Shown here piece after piece: positions 52,925 through 61,323 of a DNA stretch of 64,000 nt. The DNA is taken from positions 462,129 through 526,128 of the forward strand of contig NZ_KB893135.1 in the NCBI RefSeq assembly GCF_000374005.1. The letters run 5' to 3'. The position numbers and the translations under genes were made by a program. The notes beneath the pieces were generated by a model that saw only the letters and a list, made by a program, of their open reading frames with translations, made no database searches and was not told where the DNA came from. The first letter of the stretch is position 1, and every line of letters starts with the position of its first letter. Origin of the DNA: Kiloniella laminariae DSM 19542. Its GTDB lineage: Bacteria; Pseudomonadota; Alphaproteobacteria; Kiloniellales; Kiloniellaceae.

Positions 52925-53470
52925 ATGACCTTTGACGATTGCAAGATCGCCGGAAGGGGCAGCGATGGCATGATCCCGGAGGATTTTCAGGAAAATTTTT
53001 CTGAAAAGAAGACTGCGGACTCCTTAAAAGAATGCCCCTTTCCGCTTCCGGCGAACTACAGCCTCAAGAGTCCTCCCGCAGCGCGACCTCCCCGTGTTGA
53101 GTGCCACCTCGACCAAACAAGGTTCATTCGACACATGACCTATGTCGGACATCTGCATACAGATCAGCTTCTGGTCGAACTCAAAGAGATATGGCAGCAG
53201 ATCCCTGATCTGGAGCGCTATGACAATGTCATTGATCTGCGTTTCCACCGGGGCAATGCCGGCTGGCATACCGTCAAGGAAATCGGGGACCAGTGGGATC
53301 ATCATTTCGGCGGGAAAGGCCCGAAAAGGCGCACGGCCTTTTTATCCGACCAGAAAAGCTTCAGTATCCTGATCAAGGCAATCAGGGCCGTTCTCCCGAA
53401 CCAGATCTTCAACGTTTTCACCGACAGGGACAAGGCTGTTGCCTGGATCGAGAGCGAACGCCGCAAATAA
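52925..53470 (+). CDS. Hypothetical protein with possible SpoIIAA/STAS-like domain
   Basis: I do not recognise a named family. I take ATG 52925 as start; the frame is open from 52841. The first 70 of 181 residues look disordered and acidic, with a Pro-rich end. The rest alternates strands and helices (FIRHMTYVGHLHTDQLLVELKEI, then YDNVIDLRFHRG, then KRRTAFLSD, then NVFTDRDKAVAWIES), which resembles the STAS-like fold of small SpoIIAA-type proteins, where the closing FxDxxxAxxWL motif is common. No partner is visible. Confidence 0.5.
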   Translation: MTFDDCKIAGRGSDGMIPEDFQENFSEKKTADSLKECPFPLPANYSLKSPPAARPPRVECHLDQTRFIRHMTYVGHLHTDQLLVELKEIWQQIPDLERYDNVIDLRFHRGNAGWHTVKEIGDQWDHHFGGKGPKRRTAFLSDQKSFSILIKAIRAVLPNQIFNVFTDRDKAVAWIESERRK

Positions 53471-53507
53471 ATCAGGAATTTGGACTGGATCCGGGTAAAA
53501 ATCTTGG

Positions 53508-54137
53508 TCAGACAAGCCCGATGGCGACATGGATGACAGGCGATGAAGTTTTTTCCTTAGCCACAGTTTCATCCGAAACAAGAAAGACCCGCCCGTTTTC
53601 ACCAGTCAGATGACAGCTTTCCCCTGCTGCAAGCCGGAAATTCTGATCTCCAGCGACAAATATCGCTGCTGATGCGTTCGCGGGAACGTGAAAAAAGTCC
53701 GTTCCACCGGACAGCTCAATCTCCTGTTTTTCCAGGCCAGACTGCAACACAGCAACTTTTGCCCGGGCGTAGCGGCGGTCGGCCATGACATTAAAGTCTG
53801 TGATCGGTCCACCCGTCAGCTGTGACTCAACAGCGATATCACCTGCAAACTTAACCGGATGAAAGGGTTCTTCCAACTTCAAGTTCTCTTGTCCTGCCAC
53901 CGCCAGAACCATCCCCTTTCCCTCCAGTATCATGAGACTGCGGTCGATATGGGGGAAGCAGGAAAAAGGCCCATCCTGAGCGACAGAGGCGATACTGATC
54001 CGCCAGAGAAACGGACTGTCATCCCGATCTGGCAAGCCGACAGAACTGTGAGATGCAACAGCAAGTTCAACGGTTGTTCCCAGACCGTTTTTCCACGGCA
54101 TGTTTTTATAGTCTGCCACCCTCAGATGCTGTTTCAT
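53508..54137 (-). CDS. HutD/Ves family cupin protein
   Basis: The start ATG 54137 is chosen because the family begins there: LRVADYKNMPWKNGLGTTVEL holds the conserved W-K-N-G-x-G-T-T-x-E motif. The 209-residue double-cupin protein continues with FLWRISIASVAQDGPFSCFP and the ILEGKGMVL strand. HutD proteins often accompany histidine utilisation, but their activity is not settled. Here the gene follows a Fec-type importer by 92 bases and has no hut neighbours. Confidence 0.82.
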   Translation of the reverse strand: MKQHLRVADYKNMPWKNGLGTTVELAVASHSSVGLPDRDDSPFLWRISIASVAQDGPFSCFPHIDRSLMILEGKGMVLAVAGQENLKLEEPFHPVKFAGDIAVESQLTGGPITDFNVMADRRYARAKVAVLQSGLEKQEIELSGGTDFFHVPANASAAIFVAGDQNFRLAAGESCHLTGENGRVFLVSDETVAKEKTSSPVIHVAIGLV

Positions 54138-54229
54138 CCTGCCTGCTCTGTCTTGATCTCTGATAAAGAGTTCAGCATTACAAGAAAGCTTCCTGCCCGA
54201 ACAGCAAAAAGAGGGACGTTCTTCTTTCT

Positions 54230-55006
54230 TCAGGCCGACAGTCTTGCATCGACATAGAAGGTATTGCGACGGGTCTGCTCCAAGGTGGTTTTTACCCGGT
54301 AGATTTCTTCGATAGACGAGAGCGCCAAGACCTTGCCGGGCGGGCCATCGGCCAGGATCTCTCCTGATCCCAGCAACACCAGCCGGTCGCAAAACTGCGC
54401 AGCCAGATTAAGATCATGCAAAGCCGCAATAACGATCGTACCGCGCTGTTTCATCACCCGACGGACTGTGGCGAGAATGGAAAGTTGATGATGTAAATCC
54501 AGAGCCGAGGTCGGCTCATCCAATAAGACCAGATCGGGTTGACGCACCAGTGTCTGGGCAACCGCGACCATCTGTGCCTGGCCCCCGCTGAGCTGGGAAA
54601 TACCCTTGTCAGCCAGATGCGACAGTTCCAGTTCAACCAGAATATCGGCAACCCGGTCCAGATCATCACTGGAAACCCGCCAGCGGCTGGCCTGTTTCAA
54701 GGCCAGCAGGATACATTCAAAAACACTCAGCACGGCGTTACATCCATAGGCCTGCGGCATATAGGCCACCCGGCGGGAACGCTGTGCCCGCCCCGCAGTC
54801 ACCAGATCAATATCTCCCAGACGGATCGTCCCCGTTCTGGGGCGGACAATTCCGGCGATTGATTTGAAAAGTGTCGATTTCCCCGAGGCATTCGGTCCGA
54901 TCAGACCGACAAACTCTCCCGGCTTCACATCGGAAAGAGTAATACCTTTTAGAATCGTAACCTTGCCATATCCGGCATTCAGATCAGTAATATTCAAACT
55001 GCTCAT
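54230..55006 (-). CDS. Fec-type ABC transporter ATP-binding protein (second system)
   Basis: A 258-residue ATPase with Walker A GPNASGKST, Q-loop MPQAYG, signature LSGGQAQMVAVAQ and Walker B LVLLDEPTSALDL. In the signature the usual QRQ reads QAQ. It belongs with the permease gene directly upstream, whose stop overlaps its start by four bases. Together with the binding protein it forms a second iron-complex or related importer, distinct from that at 48001-51011. Confidence 0.9.
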   Translation of the reverse strand: MSSLNITDLNAGYGKVTILKGITLSDVKPGEFVGLIGPNASGKSTLFKSIAGIVRPRTGTIRLGDIDLVTAGRAQRSRRVAYMPQAYGCNAVLSVFECILLALKQASRWRVSSDDLDRVADILVELELSHLADKGISQLSGGQAQMVAVAQTLVRQPDLVLLDEPTSALDLHHQLSILATVRRVMKQRGTIVIAALHDLNLAAQFCDRLVLLGSGEILADGPPGKVLALSSIEEIYRVKTTLEQTRRNTFYVDARLSA

Positions 55007-56064
55007 GACAAACGCTCCCGACGACTGGAAAGAATAAGCGAAACAAACACCGGCACCCCGATCAGGGCCGTGATAATCCCGATGGGATAGATCACCCCCG
55101 GAGTGATCATCTTGCTGGCAAGAGAAGTCAGTGACAGAACCAGTGCCCCGACCAGAACCGAGAGAGGAAGAAAAAACCGCTGATCTTCCCCTACAATCAG
55201 CCGGGCAATATGAGGGCCGACGAGGCCGATAAAGCCGACAGTGCCAACAAAGGCCACCGCTGTTGCTGCCAGAATGGAAATGACAATCAGCATCTCGACC
55301 CGCAGACGCGCAACGTCAATGCCCAGGCTGAGCGCGGTATCATCCCCCATCCGTAATGCCGTCAACTGCCATGTCCGAAACAGACTGTAAGGCAGCGCAA
55401 GGCTGAGCAAAATGGCCCCCAGAGCAATCTTTTCCCAGCTTGCCCGTGCCAGCGAGCCCATCATCCAGAAAACTATCCGCGCCAGCTGATCTTCCGATGA
55501 CATGTACTGCATCAAGGCCAGCGCGGCGTTAAAGGTAAAAAAGATCGCGATCCCGAACAGCACCATGGTTTCGGTGCCAACCCCTTTGACCCTGGTGGCG
55601 ATCAGAATAAAACCGCAAGTCAGCAGCGCAAAAACAAAGGCATTGACCGTGACCAGCATATATCCGATCCCCGGAACAATGCTCCAGCCCAGCACGATCG
55701 CCAGCGCCGCGCCAAAGCTGGCGGCAGAAGAAACCCCGAGCGTAAAAGGTTCTGCAAGCGGGTTGTTCAGGACGGTCTGCATCTGTGCCCCGGACAGCGC
55801 CAGCAGACCGCCAACAAGGATTGCCGTCACCGCAACAGGCAAGCGGTAATCCCAGATAATCACTTCCATCTGGACACCATGCGCATTGCGATCCATCAGG
55901 GTTTCAAGAACCATAGGCAGAGGGAAATTCCCCGGGCCATTGGTCAGATCTACCAGAAAGCTGATCAGCAACAGCACAGCAACCAGTGCTAGGGCAAAAA
56001 ATCGGTGCCCGACACGGGTTTGATAGCCCTGCCGGGTCAGGTTGACGTCGGTATTTGCCACCAT
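55003..56064 (-). CDS. FecCD-family permease (second system)
   Basis: A 353-residue BtuC/FecCD permease with RLPVAVTAILVGGLLALSGAQMQ, LNNPLAEPFTLGVSSAASFG, GTVGFIGLVGPHIARL and the C-terminal IYPIGIITALIGVPVFVSLIL. Only one permease is encoded here, so the channel should be a homodimer, in contrast with the first system. It is separated from the binding-protein gene by a strong hairpin. Confidence 0.9.
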   Translation of the reverse strand: MVANTDVNLTRQGYQTRVGHRFFALALVAVLLLISFLVDLTNGPGNFPLPMVLETLMDRNAHGVQMEVIIWDYRLPVAVTAILVGGLLALSGAQMQTVLNNPLAEPFTLGVSSAASFGAALAIVLGWSIVPGIGYMLVTVNAFVFALLTCGFILIATRVKGVGTETMVLFGIAIFFTFNAALALMQYMSSEDQLARIVFWMMGSLARASWEKIALGAILLSLALPYSLFRTWQLTALRMGDDTALSLGIDVARLRVEMLIVISILAATAVAFVGTVGFIGLVGPHIARLIVGEDQRFFLPLSVLVGALVLSLTSLASKMITPGVIYPIGIITALIGVPVFVSLILSSRRERLS

Positions 56065-56083
56065 GTTTTCCCTCCCAAAAGCA

Positions 56084-56120
56084 CAGTGCCTCTTCTTTCA
56101 CGAGGAGAGAAGAGGCACTG
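56084..56120 (-). terminator. Intercistronic hairpin between binding-protein and permease genes
   Basis: A perfect 13-bp stem (CAGTGCCTCTTCT and its complement) with an 11-base loop is followed on the minus strand by TGCTTTTGGG. As a partial terminator or 3' RNA-stabilising structure it would allow more binding protein than permease. Confidence 0.7.
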
Positions 56121-56131
56121 CTTTTACTTAG

Positions 56132-57289
56132 TTATTGTGGTGTTTCGAGAGATCCCCAGAAAATACCGCTGTACTCAATCGGCAGGAAACGTTCGTGCAG
56201 CTCGATGAAGGCCGCTTCCGGATCGAGATCGGCAAAGAGTTCCGGATGCATCCACTTGGCAAAGGCCTGCAGAGCCACGAAGTGGTAAGGACTGTTGTAA
56301 AACTGGTGATAGATCGAATGAAACTGTCCGTTTTTCACCGCCTTCAGCTCGCCCCAGCCTTTTCTTGCCGCCAGCCCGGCCAGACGTTGCTGTACCATGT
56401 CCCTGCTTGCATCATACCCAAAGAGGACAGCAATGTTATCAGGTTTCGCTTCGGCCCAGTTTGCCCCTGTACCAATGATGATGTCGGGGTTATCCGTAAA
56501 GATAACTTCCGGATTCACCTTGCCGCCGAAGCCCGGGAATTTGCGAGATCCCCAGTTAATGCCCCCGGCCAGATCAACCAGGCGCCCCATGTTCGCGCCG
56601 CCAAAAGTCCCACAACAATCATCTGGGTCATAACCCGCTCCACGTTCGACAAAGACAACCGGCTTGTCCTCATCCTTGATACCTTCTACCCGGGAGAACA
56701 CAGTCATCATCTGTTGCTGATAGAAATCGAGATATTCATCGGCCCGGTCGCGCTGATCAAAAATACGCCCGAGGATCTGGATGCTCGGGGCCGTGTGTTG
56801 GGTCGGACGCTGCCTGAAGTCCAGAAAAACAACCGCCACGCCAGCTTTCTCCAGCTTTTCGATAATCCCGCTTTCCTGCGCTTTGAGCAGGTTACCCAGA
56901 TTGAGGAAAACAACTTCAGTTCCCAGAGAAATCAGGGTTTCAAGACTGTATTCAGCCGCATAGGGACTCCCGAGGTTCTGGATATCTGCTGCTTTCGGGA
57001 ATTTTTCCACGTACTTTCGGTAAGCATCAGGATCGTACTTGATCATGTCGTCTTTCCAGCCAACCACACGTTTGAAGGGGTTCTCCCGATCCAGGACCGC
57101 AAGGGAATAGATCATCCGTCCTTCGCCCAGAACGATCTTCGAGGGATTTTTCTCGACCTCGACACTCCGGCCAGCAATATCCGTGATCGTAATCTTTTCT
57201 GCCTGGGCAGTCGCCACATGCATTCCCAGACTAAGGGCTATCATTCCGGCCAAGGCTTTTGCCTTGCGGTTCACATTCCTGAATTTCAT
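56132..57289 (-). CDS. Fec-type ABC transporter substrate-binding protein (second system)
   Basis: A 385-residue class III binding protein. ATG 57289 follows AAGGA at good spacing; the signal peptide (AKALAGMIALSLGMHVATAQA) is cut before EKITI. The mature domain starts ITDIAGRSVEVEKNPSKIVLGEGRM in family style and has a Cys pair in GYDPDDCCGTFGG, with NPEVIFTDNPDIIIGTG later. The Cys pair and the large size (versus about 300) suggest a ligand unlike that of the first system. Fur-type control is likely from the box at 57451. Confidence 0.85.
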   Translation of the reverse strand: MKFRNVNRKAKALAGMIALSLGMHVATAQAEKITITDIAGRSVEVEKNPSKIVLGEGRMIYSLAVLDRENPFKRVVGWKDDMIKYDPDAYRKYVEKFPKAADIQNLGSPYAAEYSLETLISLGTEVVFLNLGNLLKAQESGIIEKLEKAGVAVVFLDFRQRPTQHTAPSIQILGRIFDQRDRADEYLDFYQQQMMTVFSRVEGIKDEDKPVVFVERGAGYDPDDCCGTFGGANMGRLVDLAGGINWGSRKFPGFGGKVNPEVIFTDNPDIIIGTGANWAEAKPDNIAVLFGYDASRDMVQQRLAGLAARKGWGELKAVKNGQFHSIYHQFYNSPYHFVALQAFAKWMHPELFADLDPEAAFIELHERFLPIEYSGIFWGSLETPQ

Positions 57290-57450
57290 CAGTATTCCTT
57301 CCAACGTCTATAATTCCGGCAACTGAACAACGATAAAAATGCAGGCATCCCTGCTCATCAAGCAAAGCGCTCCCCTGAGCTGAATCAGCGATCCAGCCCA
57401 CACATTTTCATTCAAAAGTATCGATAGAACGCACCTTACGGCAGGATAAA

Positions 57451-57471
57451 TGAGAATGCAAATGATTCGCA
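57451..57471. promoter_or_regulatory. Fur-type box upstream of the second Fec operon
   Basis: TGCAAATGATTCGCA (57457-57471) fits the 7-1-7 Fur pattern, and TGAGAAT just before it adds a further half-site, suggesting two overlapping dimers. It lies about 165 bases before the binding-protein start. The 57290-57650 gap otherwise holds only the unassigned promoter of the divergent DMT gene. Confidence 0.65.
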
Positions 57472-57650
57472 AATTATGTTTGTAAGACGGGCAACATGAC
57501 GAAAAATGAACAGAACACGACGCTTCAAAATCGAGCTATTGCAAAGTGATAAGATAAACTGTCTATAACGTTCCCTTGAAACTGGCTATAGAAACCGGAT
57601 CAACAGAACGATACTGTTGGCTCTCTTCTTTTTTCCCGGATCAATCTGTC

Positions 57651-58580
57651 ATGAACGACGCAAAGAAACCACTTTGGCTGGTACTGGCTCCCGTCATCTT
57701 TACGCTGCTCTGGGCCGGAGGCTATGGTGTCGCCAAGGTTGGTCTTCAATATGCAGAGCCCATGACCCTGCTTTCCCTGCGCTTTTCCACCGTGGTGATT
57801 TTGCTGGTCCCCTTTTACCTGTACCTGAGACCCGCTCTGCCCAAGCGTCGGGCTGACTGGCTCCATCTGGTTGTCGTTGGGGTTCTGGTCCAGGCGGTCT
57901 ATTTCGGATTTTGCTGGTGGGCCTTCCGAACAGGTGTCTCGGCAGGTGTCCTGGCAATTTTCATGTCGCTCCAGCCCATACTTGTCGCCATTCTGGCACC
58001 AACCCTGGCCAGAGAAAACGTCAGCTGGAAGCGCTGGTTCGGCCTGTTGCTCGGGCTTGCCGGGGTTTTGATTGTTATCATCGCCCGATCAGATATCGAA
58101 CCACCGACGGTCATCGGGGTTGGCTTCAGCATTATGGGCCTGCTCGGCATAACCAGCGGCGTGCTCTATGAAAAACGCTTTGGTGGCACTGCCCACCCCA
58201 TCGTTGCCAACATTGTGCAGTACGCAGCCGGTTTCTCTGTCGTGTTTCCCATTGCCTTTTTCTTCGAGACCATGCAGGTCCAGTGGAACGGAGAATTTAT
58301 TGCGGCGCTTGGCTATCTGGCTATTGGCAATTCCATTCTCGCCATCAGCCTGTTACTTGCCATGATCCGCGCCGGGGAAGTCTCCCGCGTGTCTTCCTTG
58401 ATGTTTCTCGTACCACCGCTGGCCGCCCTGTTCGGCTGGCTGCTGCTGGGTGAAGAAATGCCGCCCGTCGCCTGGATCGGCATGGCCGTTGCTGCCGTCG
58501 GTGTGGCAATTGCCGCACACAAACGCCGGAAATCAGATCATGCTCCTATGGTAAAACAGGACAGGATGAAGGAAGTCTAG
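57651..58580 (+). CDS. DMT-superfamily (EamA) transporter
   Basis: A 309-residue inner-membrane protein with ten helices in two EamA repeats: LLWAGGYGVAKVGLQYAEPM opens the first, and ALGYLAIGNSILAISLLLAM followed by FLVPPLAALFGWLLLGE ends the second. I start at ATG 57651, since the 25 residues before it do not fit the family. Such carriers export metabolites or amino acids; the substrate is unknown. Confidence 0.86.
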   Translation: MNDAKKPLWLVLAPVIFTLLWAGGYGVAKVGLQYAEPMTLLSLRFSTVVILLVPFYLYLRPALPKRRADWLHLVVVGVLVQAVYFGFCWWAFRTGVSAGVLAIFMSLQPILVAILAPTLARENVSWKRWFGLLLGLAGVLIVIIARSDIEPPTVIGVGFSIMGLLGITSGVLYEKRFGGTAHPIVANIVQYAAGFSVVFPIAFFFETMQVQWNGEFIAALGYLAIGNSILAISLLLAMIRAGEVSRVSSLMFLVPPLAALFGWLLLGEEMPPVAWIGMAVAAVGVAIAAHKRRKSDHAPMVKQDRMKEV

Positions 58581-58600
58581 CTCTGCTGTTCCGCTACGCA

Positions 58601-58626
58601 AAGAGGGTGGCCGTTGCCACCCTCTT
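58601..58626. terminator. Inverted repeat between convergent genes
   Basis: A perfect 11-bp stem (AAGAGGGTGGC and its complement) with a 4-base loop lies between the DMT and ppdK stops. It probably ends transcription from both sides, although T tracts are short. Confidence 0.75.
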
Positions 58627-58654
58627 CTCACCTGATACGTTCATCAGATAAACG

Positions 58655-61315
58655 TTACTTTTTGATCGCTGCCTGTGCCGCTGCCAGACGGGCAATCGGC
58701 ACACGAAACGGCGAGCAGGATACATAGTCAAGACCTGTGCGCTGGCAGAAGTGGATCGATGCGGGATCACCGCCATGTTCTCCACAGATGCCCAGTTTGA
58801 TATCACCGCGGGTCTTGCGGCCACGTTCAACCGCGATTTCAACCAGCTCGCCCACACCTTCCTGATCAAGGGAGATAAAGGGGTCCTGTTCGATAATGCC
58901 ACGTTGTTCGTAGGCACCAAGGAAGTTCCCGGCATCATCGCGTGACAGACCAAAGGTTGTCTGGGTCAGATCGTTGGTGCCAAAGCTGAAGAACTCGGCT
59001 TCTTCGGCAATATCACCCGCACGCAAGGCTGCACGCGGCAGCTCAATCATGGTCCCGACCAGATAGGTCATCTCGACACCTTCAGCTGCCATGACTTCCT
59101 TGGCAACCCGGTCAACCAGAGCCTTGAGAATTTCCAGTTCCTTCTTCATGCCCACCAGCGGGATCATGACCTCAGGACGCACGGTCTGGCCTTCTTCCTT
59201 GGCCACACGGGCGGTTGCCTCGAAAATCGCACGGGCCTGCATCTCATAGATCTCCGGATAGGAAATCCCGAGACGACAGCCGCGGTGCCCCAGCATCGGG
59301 TTGGATTCAGACATCTTCGCCGCCCGGGCATGCAGTTTTTCAATCGGCACACCTGCTGCATCGGCCACTTCCTGCATTTCCGCTTCGCCGTGGGGCAGGA
59401 ACTCGTGCAAAGGTGGATCGAGCAAACGGATGGTCACAGGCAGGCCCGCCATGATCTTGAAGATCTCGACAAAGTCATCGCGTTGCATCGGCAGGATCTT
59501 GTCCAGCGCCTTGCGACGGTCTTCTTCGCTGTCCGACAGGATCATCTCGCGTACGGCGACAATACGATCCGCATCAAAAAACATATGCTCGGTCCGGCAC
59601 AGGCCAATGCCCTCGGCGCCAAAGCTGCGGGCGGTGCGGCAATCATTCGGGGTTTCGGCATTGGTGCGGACCTTCATGGTACGGATCGCATCCGCCCAGG
59701 CCATCAGCTTGCCAAAGTTTCCTGACATTTCCGGCTGGATTGTCGGGATTTCACCAATCATCACTTCACCAGTGCTGCCGTCGATGGTCAGGATATCCCC
59801 GGCTTTGAGGGTCTGATCGCGCACAATGATGGTACCGTTCTTGTAATCCATGCGCAGTTCACCCGCACCGGACACACAGGGACGCCCCATACCACGGGCA
59901 ACCACCGCCGCGTGCGAGGTCATGCCGCCACGTGACGTCAGGATACCCTTGGCTGCGTGCATGCCGTGAATATCTTCCGGCGATGTCTCGATCCGGCAAA
60001 GGATTACACTCTTGCCAGCATGGGCCATTTTCTCGGCTTCATCAGCGGAAAAGACAATCTGTCCCGAGGCCGCACCGGGAGAAGCAGGCAGGCCACGGCC
60101 AATGACATTACGTACGGCTTTGGGATCAAGCGTTGGATGCAAAAGCTGATCCAGAGCCGCAGGCTCCACCCGCATGACGGCTTCACGCTCAGAGATCAGG
60201 CCTTCATCAACCATATCAACAGCGATCTGGAGCGCGGCAGCAGTGGTCCGCTTGCCAGCCCGGGTCTGCAGCATAAAGAGTTTGCCCGACTGAACCGTAA
60301 ACTCGATGTCCTGCATGTCACGATAATGCTGTTCCAGAATATGGCGCACATCGTCCAGCTGTTTGAACACTTCCGGCATGACCTCTTCCATGGCAGGCAG
60401 ATCAGAACTCTGTTCTTCCTTGCCCTGGATGGTCAGGTTCTGCGGGGTCCGAATTCCGGCGACCACATCTTCGCCCTGGGCGTTGATCAGATATTCGCCG
60501 TAGAACAGGTTTTCGCCCGTAGAAGGGTTACGGGTAAAGGCAACACCGGTGGCACAGTCATCGCCCATGTTGCCAAAGACCATGGCCTGAACGTTGACTG
60601 CCGTGCCCCAGGCTGCCGGAATGTTATTAAGCTTGCGATAGGTCGTCGCCCGGGCATTCATCCAGGAACCGAACACGGCAGAAACCGCGCCCCAGAGCTG
60701 TTCGCGCGGGTCCTGCGGGAAAGGCTGTCCGTATTCTTCCTGGACGACCTTCTTGTACTGCTCGATCACGCCTTTCCAGTCATCAGCGGAAAGTTCGGTA
60801 TCAAGGATCAGACCATTGTCTTCCTTGTGCAGCTCGAGAATTTCCTCGAAGAAGTGATGGTCAACTTCCAGCACCACATCGCTGTACATCTGGATAAAAC
60901 GGCGATAGCTGTCAAAAGCAAAACGCTCGTCGCCGGATACCTTGGCCAGACCCGCGACCGTTTCATCGTTAAGACCAAGGTTGAGGACTGTGTCCATCAT
61001 GCCCGGCATCGACGCACGGGCACCGGAACGGACAGAAACCAGCAGCGGATTTGCGGTGTCGCCAAAGCGCATGCCGACGATGTTCTCGATCTCGGCAACA
61101 GCTTCGTCAACCTGACCGGACAGATCGGCAGGATAGTTCCGGTCATTGTCATAATAGGCCGTACAGACTTCGGTGGAGATTGTAAATCCGGGGGGAACAG
61201 GCAATCCCAGAGATGACATCTCGGCAAGGTTAGCCCCCTTGCCGCCGAGAAGTTCCTTCATGTCGGCTTTGCCGTCAGCCTTGCCACTACCGAAACTGTA
61301 GACCCATTTGGTCAT
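58655..61315 (-). CDS. ppdK: Pyruvate, phosphate dikinase
   Basis: An 886-residue enzyme interconverting pyruvate, ATP and phosphate with PEP, AMP and pyrophosphate. The N-terminal ATP-grasp domain opens with ELLGGKGANLAEMSSLGLPV, the swivelling domain has the phospho-His loop GGMTSHAAVVARGMGRPCVSG read in two parts, and the PEP-binding barrel ends with GICGEHGGDPASIHF and the catalytic Cys of YVSCSPFRVP. It is full length for the family. It follows glyS by eight bases, an order common in alphaproteobacteria. Confidence 0.96.
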   Translation of the reverse strand: MTKWVYSFGSGKADGKADMKELLGGKGANLAEMSSLGLPVPPGFTISTEVCTAYYDNDRNYPADLSGQVDEAVAEIENIVGMRFGDTANPLLVSVRSGARASMPGMMDTVLNLGLNDETVAGLAKVSGDERFAFDSYRRFIQMYSDVVLEVDHHFFEEILELHKEDNGLILDTELSADDWKGVIEQYKKVVQEEYGQPFPQDPREQLWGAVSAVFGSWMNARATTYRKLNNIPAAWGTAVNVQAMVFGNMGDDCATGVAFTRNPSTGENLFYGEYLINAQGEDVVAGIRTPQNLTIQGKEEQSSDLPAMEEVMPEVFKQLDDVRHILEQHYRDMQDIEFTVQSGKLFMLQTRAGKRTTAAALQIAVDMVDEGLISEREAVMRVEPAALDQLLHPTLDPKAVRNVIGRGLPASPGAASGQIVFSADEAEKMAHAGKSVILCRIETSPEDIHGMHAAKGILTSRGGMTSHAAVVARGMGRPCVSGAGELRMDYKNGTIIVRDQTLKAGDILTIDGSTGEVMIGEIPTIQPEMSGNFGKLMAWADAIRTMKVRTNAETPNDCRTARSFGAEGIGLCRTEHMFFDADRIVAVREMILSDSEEDRRKALDKILPMQRDDFVEIFKIMAGLPVTIRLLDPPLHEFLPHGEAEMQEVADAAGVPIEKLHARAAKMSESNPMLGHRGCRLGISYPEIYEMQARAIFEATARVAKEEGQTVRPEVMIPLVGMKKELEILKALVDRVAKEVMAAEGVEMTYLVGTMIELPRAALRAGDIAEEAEFFSFGTNDLTQTTFGLSRDDAGNFLGAYEQRGIIEQDPFISLDQEGVGELVEIAVERGRKTRGDIKLGICGEHGGDPASIHFCQRTGLDYVSCSPFRVPIARLAAAQAAIKK

Positions 61316-61323
61316 TTTCTCAT

